DNA from: an uncultured bacterium
GTDB lineage: Bacteria; Desulfobacterota; Binatia; HRBIN30
Direction of reading: 5' to 3'
DNA: 14,619 bases
Assembly: GCA_937975525.1 (NCBI GenBank)
Contig: CALJUJ010000136.1
Location: forward strand, 1-14,619
The translations under genes and the position numbers were made by a program. Shown here one piece after another: positions 8,126 to 14,619 of the stretch; the stretch's first letter is position 1; every line of letters begins with the position of its first letter. The notes beneath the pieces are model-generated. The model saw only the letters and a program-made list of their open reading frames with translations, ran no database searches and had not been told where the DNA came from.

Positions 8126-9356
8126 CGAAGAGTCGACGCGAGGCCAGGCAATCGGCGAGCTCGGTGTAGACCTCGTGCAGCCGCTCGCGTCGCCGGTCGC
8201 CGCCGATCGCCTGGACGATGCGGCGCGCGAGGGTGCCCTGCGCGAAGATCCGTTCGAGAGGGGCGGCATGGGCCGCGCGCTCGCTGTCGTCCATCACGTG
8301 ATCGAGGAGGTGCTGCCACAGCTCCCAGGCCTCGCAGGGCCCGGAATGAGGAAACCGGAACAGCTCGAGGAAGGGCAGGTCGCGGATCACGGCCGCCTCG
8401 CCGTCGCGCGCCGTCGCGGCGAGCAGCGTCTTCAGGCGGTCCGTCTGCCAGGCCTTCAGCTCCTCGATTGCAACGAACCGTTCTTCGTAGAGGGCCCGGA
8501 CGACGGCGATCACCGCGGCGGCGATCGCCATGTCGGCCTCCGGCGTCTCCTGAACGTCGAGAAGTCGGATCTCGATCGCATGGCGGTCGAAGCGAGCGAT
8601 CGCACCGCGCGCATTGATCCATTCGTGGCGCATCACCCCGTCGGGGTCGTGGGGCGCCACCGCTGCGTGGATTCCATCGAGAAGTCGTTCGTAGTCGGCA
8701 CGGGTGTAGACCGGCTCCGGGATCACGGCGCCGGAGATCTCAGGGATTTTCGCGGCGTGCCGGCGGTAGGCGTCCAAGCGATTGTCGAGCAGGTGGCCGA
8801 GACGGCCGTCGACCACGGGCGAGCTCGCGGCAAGCGCCGGCAGTAGGGGGAGGACGGTGCGGATCGCGGCGTGTAGGCGGCCGAACTCGTCGTCGTCGGC
8901 GAACGGCAGGTTGATGTGGACGCTCTGTACGTTGGCCCAACCGTGGTGGCGGCAGTCGAAGATCCGGTCGAAGAGCGCGTAGACCTCGGCGTACTCGTGG
9001 CGCCAGAGCTGGGTTTCGGTGCGCGGATCCATCCACGGATGCATGGCCGTACCGAGAAGGCGCGCCCCGAGCGGCTCGAGCCGCGTCTGGATGTGGTCCA
9101 CCTCACGCTGGAACGCGTCGGCGAGACCTTCGAGTCCGGCGCGCGGTCCGTTGGTCTTCAGCTCGACGAGGTGGGCGACGAGCTCGTTCGACCAGGCGAC
9201 GTCGCCACGCTCGATTTCACATTCGTAGCGGCCGCATTCGGCGCGGAGGAGCTCGTCGGCGATCGGGCGCACCGAGAGGCTGTCGGCGTCGACGATCATC
9301 AGCTCGAGCTCGATGCCGACGGCGGAGAAAGCTGGTAGTGGTGCCGTCGAGCTCAT
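8109..9356 (-). CDS. GCS2-family carboxylate-amine ligase (glutamate-cysteine ligase-like)
   Basis: The protein has 415 residues. The GCS2 fold of the glutamine-synthetase-like superfamily is recognisable: 'VGIELELMIVD' at residues 13-23 (first metal/ATP glutamates), 'ELKTNGPR' at 65-72, 'LLGTAMHPW' at 100-108, 'VQSVHINLPFADDDEFGRLH' at 143-162, 'LPALAASSPVVDGR' at 172-185 and 'AIEIRLLDVQETPEADM' at 260-276. This class joins an amino group to the gamma-carboxylate of glutamate or to a similar acid, using ATP; gamma-glutamylcysteine synthesis is the best-known case. No glutathione synthetase of the GshB type is adjacent. Its start codon overlaps the stop of the RimK-like gene (ATGA, bases 9353-9356), which points to translational coupling. 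Substrates cannot be read from the sequence; a gamma-glutamyl or small peptide product is the reasonable inference. Confidence 0.92.
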   Translation of the reverse strand: MSSTAPLPAFSAVGIELELMIVDADSLSVRPIADELLRAECGRYECEIERGDVAWSNELVAHLVELKTNGPRAGLEGLADAFQREVDHIQTRLEPLGARLLGTAMHPWMDPRTETQLWRHEYAEVYALFDRIFDCRHHGWANVQSVHINLPFADDDEFGRLHAAIRTVLPLLPALAASSPVVDGRLGHLLDNRLDAYRRHAAKIPEISGAVIPEPVYTRADYERLLDGIHAAVAPHDPDGVMRHEWINARGAIARFDRHAIEIRLLDVQETPEADMAIAAAVIAVVRALYEERFVAIEELKAWQTDRLKTLLAATARDGEAAVIRDLPFLELFRFPHSGPCEAWELWQHLLDHVMDDSERAAHAAPLERIFAQGTLARRIVQAIGGDRRRERLHEVYTELADCLASRRLFDVATP

Positions 9357-10825
9357 GGTCGGGCCCCGGCGCCACCACGCATCTCGAATCGTTCGCGGAA
9401 GTAGCGCATCACACCCTGATAGAGCCCGTCCTTCGCGACTGCGTCTTCGCAGCCGCTTTCGATCGTCGGGTTGTCATTGACCTCGACGACGAGAAATCGC
9501 TTGCCGACCTGCTTGACGTCGACGCCGTAGAGCCCGGTGCCGACCAACGCCGCGCTGCGTACGGCCAACTCGACGGCTGCTCTCGGTACGTCCTTCAGCG
9601 GCAGGGGCTCGACGCGGCCGTAGCGCTTTTGTCCGGCCCCCTGGGTCGCGATGATCTGCCAATGACCGCGCGCCATGAAATATTTTGCCGCATACAACGG
9701 GCGGCCGTCGAGGACTCCGATGCGCCAGTCGAACTCCGAAGCGACGAACTCCTGCGCGACGATCATCTCGGATTCGTCGAGCATCTCGCTGGCACGGCGG
9801 GACAGATCGTCGGCCGTGTCGACGCGGACGACGCCCTGCGAGAAGGCGGAGTCGGGCTTCTTGAGGACGCACGGCAGAGGCAGTGTGGCGACTGCGTCGG
9901 CGAGCGTTCCGCGATGGATCAGCGTCGTCTTCGGGTGGGCGATGCCGTGCAGCGCGAAGCTCTCGGCCTGGTAGACCTTGTTCGTGCAGCGCACGATCGA
10001 TTGCGGGTCGTCGATCACCACCAGCCCCAGCGCCTCGGCGCGCCGCGCGAAGCGGTAGGTGTGGTGGTTCACGGCCGTCGTTTCGCGCACGAAGAGGCCG
10101 TCGAACTCGGCGAGGCGAGCGTAGTCGTCCTTGCCGACGAAGCGCGTGGCGATGTCGAGCTGCGCGGCTGCCCGCGCGAAGCGTCGCAGCGCCACCGGGT
10201 CGGAAGGCGGGCTTGCGTCGTCCTCGTTGGTGAGGATGGCGAGGTCGTAGCGGTGGGTACGCCGCGGGCGCGGCCGCCGGGTCGGAGCGCCACCGATGTA
10301 GTCCGTGGCGCGCTGCACCACGAACGACCAGTGCGACTCGGGGATCTCGGCGGCGGCGATCGCCCGCACGCTGCGGAGCTCCCAGTCGCCATCCCAGGCG
10401 AACCCGGCGCGCAGGAACGGCGCCGGAAACTGGTTGAAGAGAGCTTGCGCGAGTCGGTCGTAGCGCTTGGCCATGTTGCGTCCGAAGTAGATGCTCAACT
10501 CGAACGATTCGGAACGCAGGCTGCTCAAGCTGCGCTGCACCAGGGAGTGCAGGTCTTCCGACGCGATTCGCACGATCGGCGTCAGGCGTAGGTCCTGAAT
10601 CGTGGAGACCGACGGCAGCGGGCGGTGGTTGCGCGCCGCAGCGAGCAGCGACACGTAGTATCCCATCGACTGGTAGCCGTAGTGGCGGCAAAGATTGAAG
10701 ACGATCGCGCGCCGCTGGTGGGTCCAGCGGGTGTCGGTCAGGTATTCCTTCGCCGATACGACGGTGGCCCCCGGAACACGAAGCGACCAGTTCTCGGGTC
10801 GCTCGACGACGACGATGGTCTTCAT
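9353..10825 (-). CDS. RimK-like ATP-grasp amidoligase with N-terminal RLAN domain
   Basis: The protein has 490 residues from the ATG at 10825. The frame stays open further upstream to 11845, but that stretch is the shadow of the MFS gene and shows no protein features. Residues 3-175 match the RLAN type of N-terminal domain found on RimK-like proteins (PF14401): 'TVVSAKEYLT', 'VFNLCRHYGYQSMGYYVSLL', 'IYFGRNMAKRYDRLAQALF', 'FPAPFLRAGF'. Residues 194-476 form the ATP-grasp ligase: 'VIDDPQSIVRCTNKVY' at 270-285, the ATP-binding 'VLKKPDSAFSQGVV' at 320-333, 'VAQEFVASEFDWRIGVLDG' at 356-374, 'GLYGVDVKQ' at 431-439 and the metal-binding 'VVEVNDNPTIESG' at 446-458. Enzymes of this group use ATP to add amino acids, commonly glutamate, to a carboxylate. 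Its start overlaps the MFS stop (ATGA, 10822-10825) and its stop overlaps the GCS2-type start. Confidence 0.93.
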   Translation of the reverse strand: MKTIVVVERPENWSLRVPGATVVSAKEYLTDTRWTHQRRAIVFNLCRHYGYQSMGYYVSLLAAARNHRPLPSVSTIQDLRLTPIVRIASEDLHSLVQRSLSSLRSESFELSIYFGRNMAKRYDRLAQALFNQFPAPFLRAGFAWDGDWELRSVRAIAAAEIPESHWSFVVQRATDYIGGAPTRRPRPRRTHRYDLAILTNEDDASPPSDPVALRRFARAAAQLDIATRFVGKDDYARLAEFDGLFVRETTAVNHHTYRFARRAEALGLVVIDDPQSIVRCTNKVYQAESFALHGIAHPKTTLIHRGTLADAVATLPLPCVLKKPDSAFSQGVVRVDTADDLSRRASEMLDESEMIVAQEFVASEFDWRIGVLDGRPLYAAKYFMARGHWQIIATQGAGQKRYGRVEPLPLKDVPRAAVELAVRSAALVGTGLYGVDVKQVGKRFLVVEVNDNPTIESGCEDAVAKDGLYQGVMRYFRERFEMRGGAGARP

Positions 10826-12171
10826 GCCGACCTTCTTGGTTTCGATCCGTTGGAGAACACCACCGGCCGCATCGCCGGCCCCTGGCCCGGGCGAAAACTG
10901 ATGACGCGCAGGAGCACCTGGTCGAGGTCGTGCTCGACGGGCCGGCGCACGCCGGCGCCGCGCGCGAAGGCGAGCACGGCTGCCAGCCGCAGAGCCGTGG
11001 ATGCGATGAAGACCCACACGAAGCCGTCGGCGCCGAAGGTGTGCAACAGCAAGCCGCCCGCGAGCGAGCCGGCGACGACGGCGATTCCGTTGAGCAGATT
11101 GTAGATCGCCAAGACGCGTGCCCGGCTGTGCTCGTCGGTCGTGTCGAGAAAACTCAACACCACGAGGAGCTCGAAGCCGGCCCAGGCGAAGCCGGCGAGC
11201 AGCTGCAGGGCGACCAGGTAGTAGAAGCTCGAGGAGATCGCCCACATCCCCGACAACGGGATGATCAGCAGGGCCGTGACCTGGAACGTCCGCCGATTGC
11301 CGTACGTGCGCGCCGTGCGGCCCCAGTAAGCCGAGGACAGGAGTCGGGCGACGATCACGACGCCGTTGAGGAACGTGAACTCGGCGTAGCTGAGCCCCAG
11401 GTGCTCCAGCATGTACGGCGTGAAGTACGGCGCCGCGACGTGCACGGCGGCGTGCATGGCGACGATCAGCAGCACCACCCGCCCCACGGGCTCGTGCGAC
11501 ATGCGTCGCAGCAGCGCCAGCGTTCGCACCGGCTGCGGCGGACGCGCGGACACGGGCTCGATCTGCCGCGTCAGCAGGGCGGCGCTCGCCAGGCGGCTCA
11601 GGGCCGCTGCGGCGAAGATGGCGATGAAGCCGAACGCCGTTCCGAGCTGGGTGATCTCGGCCACGTGCAGGGCGTAGCCGCCTCCCAGCAGGGCGACGAA
11701 CAGGGCGGCCTGAATCGGCACGTTGCGGCGGCTGAAGTACGTGCTGCGAACTGAAATCGGCACCAGTCGCCCCATCCACGCGTTCCAGGCCGGATTGATG
11801 CCGAGGGCCAACGACCAGTAGACGCACACCCAGACGAGCAGCCATTTGAAGCCGAATCCCTCCACCGCGAACGCCAGCGCGATCGGGATGAAGGTCAGGG
11901 CCTGGGCGAAGGCACTGAGGACGACCCAGCGCTTGTTGCCGAGAACGCTTGCGCCGTAGGGAGTGAAGAGCTGAAACAGCGCGCCGACGAGCAGCGGAAT
12001 CGTCGTCAGTAGCCCGGCTTCAAAAGCCGTTGCCCCGAGAAAGAGCGCGAACGCCGGGAAGTAGCTCTCGCCGAGCCCGACCATCGCGGCGTGGGCGGTG
12101 CCATCGAGCGTCGACGCGTGCAGGCTCCTTCGCAGTGGGCTCGGGGCCGGCTTGTGCCGGGCAGGGGTCAT
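10822..12171 (-). CDS. Major facilitator superfamily (MFS) transporter, first gene of the amidoligase operon
   Basis: The protein has 449 residues with about twelve hydrophobic helices in two halves of six, split by a basic cytoplasmic loop around residues 205-230 ('PVSARPPQPVRTLALLRRMS'). The signature 'NPAWNAWMGRLVP' followed by 'RSTYFSRRN' (roughly residues 125-150) is the loop motif of a bacterial MFS subgroup whose substrates are mostly unknown. The C-terminus extends about 40 residues past the last helix. The ATG at 12171 is taken as the start; a GTG at 12180 in the same frame is possible, and neither has a strong Shine-Dalgarno site. Its stop overlaps the start of the RimK-like gene by four bases, so the transporter is tied to the ligase pathway. 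It probably exports the product or imports a precursor; direction cannot be told. Confidence 0.9.
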   Translation of the reverse strand: MTPARHKPAPSPLRRSLHASTLDGTAHAAMVGLGESYFPAFALFLGATAFEAGLLTTIPLLVGALFQLFTPYGASVLGNKRWVVLSAFAQALTFIPIALAFAVEGFGFKWLLVWVCVYWSLALGINPAWNAWMGRLVPISVRSTYFSRRNVPIQAALFVALLGGGYALHVAEITQLGTAFGFIAIFAAAALSRLASAALLTRQIEPVSARPPQPVRTLALLRRMSHEPVGRVVLLIVAMHAAVHVAAPYFTPYMLEHLGLSYAEFTFLNGVVIVARLLSSAYWGRTARTYGNRRTFQVTALLIIPLSGMWAISSSFYYLVALQLLAGFAWAGFELLVVLSFLDTTDEHSRARVLAIYNLLNGIAVVAGSLAGGLLLHTFGADGFVWVFIASTALRLAAVLAFARGAGVRRPVEHDLDQVLLRVISFRPGQGPAMRPVVFSNGSKPRRSA

Positions 12172-12209
12172 GTTGGGCACGCTCTAGCTGGAAGACGGCC
12201 GGAGTTCCA

Positions 12210-12226
12210 TCGGTGTTGCACACCGA
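12210..12226. promoter_or_regulatory. Perfect 7-bp inverted repeat in the divergent gap, close to the MFS start
   Basis: TCGGTGT, three bases TGC, then ACACCGA form an exact dyad. It sits 38 bases upstream of the MFS ATG (12171) and about 170 bases upstream of the dnaJ-family ATG. Its size and place fit an operator for a dimeric regulator of the amidoligase operon. A hairpin in the MFS mRNA leader is also possible. No regulator gene is seen in the window to pair with it. Confidence 0.4.
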
Positions 12227-12284
12227 AGGTGAATCTTTGCGGAGACGGCCCGGAGCCTGCACCCGTCACTGCGCCGACGCGCGC

Positions 12285-12298
12285 CCGGCCCGGGCCGG
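12285..12298. repeat. Perfect 14-bp GC palindrome in the divergent gap
   Basis: CCGGCCCGGGCCGG reads identically on both strands. It lies between the divergent MFS and dnaJ-family genes, 98 bases before the dnaJ start. In DNA with this base composition a G/C-only palindrome is less surprising than the mixed one at 12210-12226, so a control role is only a suggestion. The remainder of the gap (12299-12396) holds one short A/T-richer island near 12320-12336, the most likely place for a promoter of the rightward genes. I see no clear -35/-10 pair. Confidence 0.3.
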
Positions 12299-12396
12299 AG
12301 GGCACTTCCCGTCGCCGCCGAAATGATGAATACAAGATGGTGTGAGGCAGTGGAGACGCAATGTAAAGGCGAAAGGTCGACGCGCCGGAGCGAGCC

Positions 12397-13530
12397 ATGA
12401 GCGCGGCTGAAACCACCGATTTGTACGAAATCCTCGGGGTTTCCCGGCAGGCGTCGGCGGACGACATCAAGCGGGCCTATCGCAAGCTCGCGCGCAAGTA
12501 CCATCCCGACGTCAATCCCGGGGACGCCGCCGCCGAGGAGTCCTTCAAGCGCGTGAGCGCCGCCTTCGACGTGCTGGGGGATACGGAAAAGCGCAAGATA
12601 TACGACGAGTTCGGGGCGGCGGGGCTGGAACCCGGGTTCGATCCCGAAAAGGCGCGTGCCTACCAGGAATGGCAGCAACGTGCGCGCGCCTCCGATGCGT
12701 TTCGGGGCGGCGAAGACCCGTTGTCCGGTCTCGGCGGATTCGACCTCGGCGACATCTTCAGCGGCTTCGCACGCAGCGGGCCGCAACCCGGCGGCGACGT
12801 GGAAACCGAGGTCCGCGTCAGCTTGCGGGACGCCGTTCTCGGGGCAGAAAAGGAAGTCGCGTTTCATCGCGCCAGCCCGTGCGAGAGCTGTGGCGGCCGC
12901 GGCCACGTTCGAGCGGCGAGCCCGCGGCCGTGCAGCGAGTGTGGTGGGGCGGGCCGCGTCGGGGTCGCACGTGGCCCGATGTCCTTCCAGCGAGCTTGCG
13001 CCGCCTGCGGCGGCAGTGGCGAGTCCCCCGGCCCGCCGTGTCCGAGCTGCCAGGGGCGGGGCGTCGCCGAGCGCCTCGTGCGACTCAAGGTGAAGATCCC
13101 GGCCGGAATCGACGACGGCAAGAGCATTCGCCTCGCCGGGCAGGGGCTTCCCGGTCGCGGCGGCGGCCCCGCGGGAGATCTCTTCTTGCGGGTTCGCGTC
13201 GAGCCGCACCCGCATCTGCGGCGCACGGGACGCGACCTCGAGTTGCACGTTCCGGTGACGGTGGGCGAAGCGATGTTCGGAGCGAAGATCGAAGTCCCCA
13301 CGTTGCAGGGGCCGATCAAGCTCAGCGTGCCCGCGGGGTCGCAGTGCGGCGCTCGTTTGCGGGTCCGCGGTCGCGGAGTCGGGGGCGGCGAGGGAGCGCC
13401 CGGCGATCTCTACGTGATCCTCGACGTGCACGTGCCCGTAGCGTCCGCGGACGATTCCGCCGTGCGCGAAGCGGTGGCGAACCTCGGCAAGCTCTATCCC
13501 CGCGACGTCCGTGCCGGGCTGGAGCTCTGA
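12397..13530 (+). CDS. dnaJ: DnaJ-family co-chaperone (J domain plus zinc finger)
   Basis: The protein has 377 residues, the normal length of a full DnaJ. Its parts in order are: a J domain at residues 8-72 with the essential HPD at 36-38, a Gly/Phe-rich linker around 102-134 that is shorter than usual, a zinc-binding region with four CxxC motifs (Cys162/165, 179/182, 201/204, 215/218, most followed by G.G), and C-terminal substrate-binding beta domains ending near residue 377. It stimulates the ATPase of DnaK and delivers unfolded protein to it. A GGAG at 12387-12390 gives a well-spaced ribosome site for the ATG at 12397. dnaK and grpE are absent, and a CbpM-like gene follows 10 bases after the stop, so this is probably a second, accessory DnaJ. 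The zinc finger makes it a true DnaJ type rather than CbpA, which lacks one. Confidence 0.95.
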   Translation: MSAAETTDLYEILGVSRQASADDIKRAYRKLARKYHPDVNPGDAAAEESFKRVSAAFDVLGDTEKRKIYDEFGAAGLEPGFDPEKARAYQEWQQRARASDAFRGGEDPLSGLGGFDLGDIFSGFARSGPQPGGDVETEVRVSLRDAVLGAEKEVAFHRASPCESCGGRGHVRAASPRPCSECGGAGRVGVARGPMSFQRACAACGGSGESPGPPCPSCQGRGVAERLVRLKVKIPAGIDDGKSIRLAGQGLPGRGGGPAGDLFLRVRVEPHPHLRRTGRDLELHVPVTVGEAMFGAKIEVPTLQGPIKLSVPAGSQCGARLRVRGRGVGGGEGAPGDLYVILDVHVPVASADDSAVREAVANLGKLYPRDVRAGLEL

Positions 13531-13540
13531 GGAGGCGACG

Positions 13541-13837
13541 ATGAGGGATCCGACGACAACCATCAGCCGCGAGCAGGTGCGCATCGTTCTGCAGGTCGAG
13601 GACGAGTTCCTGGTGTCGCTCGAGCGCGAGGAGATCGTTCATGCAGACGACGAGGGCAGCTTCTCGCCATCCATGGTGGAGCGCATTCGCGTTTGCCGCA
13701 GTCTGCACCACGACCTCGGGGTGAACCTCGCCGGCCTCGACGTCGCCGTCCGCTTGTTGGAGACGATTCGCGCCGAGCGCAGCCAGTTTCGCGAGGTGCT
13801 CGAGTGGCTCGGACGTGAGCTCGAGCCGCGTCGCTGA
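13541..13837 (+). CDS. cbpM: CbpM-like chaperone modulator (MerR-type helix-turn-helix fold)
   Basis: The protein has 98 residues. A GTG at 13511 would give a longer form, but a strong GGAGG at 13531-13535 sits five bases before the ATG at 13541, directly after the dnaJ stop, so the short form is chosen. The sequence is helical and charged: an N-terminal segment 'ISREQVRIVLQVEDEFLVSL', an acidic turn, then 'SPSMVERIRVCRSLHHDLGV', which is the MerR-like pattern of a wing and recognition helix followed by 'NLAGLDVAVRLLETIRAERS', a dimer-type helix. CbpM proteins bind the J domain of their partner and tune or inhibit its work with DnaK. The position immediately after a dnaJ/cbpA-type gene is what gives the assignment weight. 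A small MerR-family transcription factor is the alternative. Confidence 0.8.
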   Translation: MRDPTTTISREQVRIVLQVEDEFLVSLEREEIVHADDEGSFSPSMVERIRVCRSLHHDLGVNLAGLDVAVRLLETIRAERSQFREVLEWLGRELEPRR

Positions 13838-13870
13838 TACGCGCCCATCACGAACCTCGGCATCCACGTA

Positions 13871-13878
13871 AAAGGAGG
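13871..13878 (+). promoter_or_regulatory. Strong ribosome binding site of glgE
   Basis: AAAGGAGG is a near-perfect match to the 16S rRNA tail. It is followed after three bases by ATG at 13882. It fixes the start of glgE and suggests efficient translation, more so than for the other genes in the window. Confidence 0.75.
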
Positions 13879-13881
13879 ATC

Positions 13882-14619
13882 ATGGCTCAGGAAAAGGCGA
13901 GAACGGTTCGTTCGACGCGTAAGACAGGGAGCAAGTTGCCCTCCGACCGCCTGCTGATCGAGCGGGTGAGTCCGGAAATCGACGGGGGACGCTACCCGAT
14001 CAAGCGCGTCGTCGGCGACCGAATCGCGATCGAGGCCGACGTCATCAAGGATGGCCACGACCTGTTTGCCGCGCGGATCTGCTACCGGGGTCCCGGCGAC
14101 GACGGTTGGTCGCATGCTCCTCTGGAGTACGAGTTCGGACCCGACCGCTGGCACGGATCGTTCGTCGTCGACCGCGTCGGGCGCTGGCAGTACACCGTCG
14201 AAGCCTGGGAAGATCCGTTCGCGACCTGGTGTGACGGGATTCGCAAGAAGTTCGACGCGGGCCAGAACATCGAGCTCGAGCTCGTCGAGGGTGCGCTGCT
14301 CGTCGAAGCAGCGGCACGCCGCGCCAAGGGCGAGGCACGGTCGACGTTGCGGGAGGTAGCGATCTACTTGCGAACCACGGAGGCGATGACGGCCGATCGG
14401 ATTCGGCGGGCGACGGAGCCGGGCGTGGTCGCCGCGATGGCGGCGCACGTGGATCACCGGAACGACTCCCGTTACCCGCCCGAGCTCGAGGTCTACGCGG
14501 CCCGACCGCTGGCGCAATTCGGCGCCTGGTACGAGTTCGTCCAGCGGTCCCAAGTAACGGCTCCCGGAGTGCATGGCACCTGCGCCGACGCCGCGCGCCG
14601 GCTGCCGCGGCTCGCGGAG
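13882..14619 (+). CDS. glgE: GlgE, alpha-1,4-glucan:maltose-1-phosphate maltosyltransferase (3' end missing)
   Basis: The first 246 codons are present and the frame runs off the window without a stop; full GlgE proteins have about 650-700 residues. After a short basic leader, residues 22-130 match the N-terminal domain of GlgE (DUF3416): 'RLLIERVSPEIDGGRYPIKR', 'DVIKDGHDLFAARICYRG', 'GRWQYTVEAWEDPFATW'. Residues 195-246 lead into the catalytic GH13 domain: 'YPPELEVYAARPLAQFGAWY' and 'GVHGTCADAARRLPRLAE', which corresponds to the segment just before the first barrel strand. The catalytic residues lie beyond the end of the window. GlgE transfers maltose from maltose-1-phosphate to glycogen-like alpha-glucan, the last step of the trehalose-TreS-Pep2/Mak-GlgE route; treS or pep2 may lie beyond 14619. 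It follows cbpM by 44 bases on the same strand, so stress chaperone and storage-glucan genes may share a transcript. Confidence 0.93.
   Translation, partial: MAQEKARTVRSTRKTGSKLPSDRLLIERVSPEIDGGRYPIKRVVGDRIAIEADVIKDGHDLFAARICYRGPGDDGWSHAPLEYEFGPDRWHGSFVVDRVGRWQYTVEAWEDPFATWCDGIRKKFDAGQNIELELVEGALLVEAAARRAKGEARSTLREVAIYLRTTEAMTADRIRRATEPGVVAAMAAHVDHRNDSRYPPELEVYAARPLAQFGAWYEFVQRSQVTAPGVHGTCADAARRLPRLAE

Noticed and set aside
8126..8269. 48-residue N-terminal extension of the amidohydrolase
   Set aside because: It overlaps the GCS2-type gene and is Ser/Arg/Ala low-complexity. The family match begins right after the inner ATG.
9338..10591. Open + strand frame of 417 codons opposite the RimK-like gene
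   Set aside because: The minus strand carries all ATP-grasp motifs. The plus frame shows no recognisable protein features.
10826..11845. N-terminal extension of 340 residues on the RimK-like gene
   Set aside because: This stretch lies wholly inside the MFS gene in another frame and is Arg/Ala/Gly-rich without motifs. The ATG at 10825 overlapping the MFS stop is the natural start.
12184..13584. Open - strand frame of 466 codons opposite the dnaJ-family gene
   Set aside because: DnaJ motifs on the + strand (HPD, four CxxC pairs) are unambiguous. The antisense frame has no features.
13639..14574. Open - strand frame of 311 codons opposite cbpM and glgE
   Set aside because: GlgE N-terminal domain motifs and ribosome sites on the + strand explain the region.

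Overview
The window is GC-rich, densely coding DNA from a Gram-negative (diderm) bacterium. The outer-membrane Omp85 protein TamA and its inner-membrane partner TamB show this directly. The taxon cannot be fixed from the sequence. The combination of a surface protein with a long TPT-repeat linker and a 'LSPLGLAVLVLLL'-type C-terminal anchor, Omp85/TamB, RimK/GCS2 amidoligases and a GlgE homologue suggests an uncultured Deltaproteobacteria-like or Binatota-like lineage, which is inference only. I see no tRNA, rRNA, CRISPR array, insertion sequence or phage gene, and no gap longer than 300 bases lacks a gene.

Left part (1-1600, + strand): the 3' end of a large secreted or surface protein gene. 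It encodes a cohesin-like beta domain, a 34-unit Thr-Pro linker, an Ig-like domain and a C-terminal membrane anchor. A strong GC-rich hairpin follows, then a small gene for a protein with two membrane helices.

Centre left (1603-7333, - strand): tamA followed by tamB, the translocation and assembly module that moves beta-barrel proteins and probably lipids to the outer membrane.

Centre right (7421-12171, - strand): a tight four-gene operon reading MFS transporter, RLAN-RimK ATP-grasp ligase, GCS2-type carboxylate-amine ligase, N-formylglutamate amidohydrolase-like hydrolase. The first two junctions are ATGA overlaps and the third is a 17-nt overlap. Two different peptide-bond-forming enzymes, one amide-cleaving enzyme and one transporter look like a self-contained pathway that makes, trims and moves a small glutamate- or cysteine-type peptide or modified amino acid. 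This is the most interesting part of the window. Its amidoligase core resembles a known but biochemically unassigned association; the product and the role of the transporter are unknown.

Right end (12397-14619, + strand, divergent from the operon): a DnaJ/CbpA-type co-chaperone, a CbpM-like small modulator and the 5' part of glgE (maltosyltransferase of alpha-glucan synthesis), closely spaced and probably co-transcribed. The roughly 225-base divergent gap at 12172-12396 carries two perfect palindromes that may be control sites.
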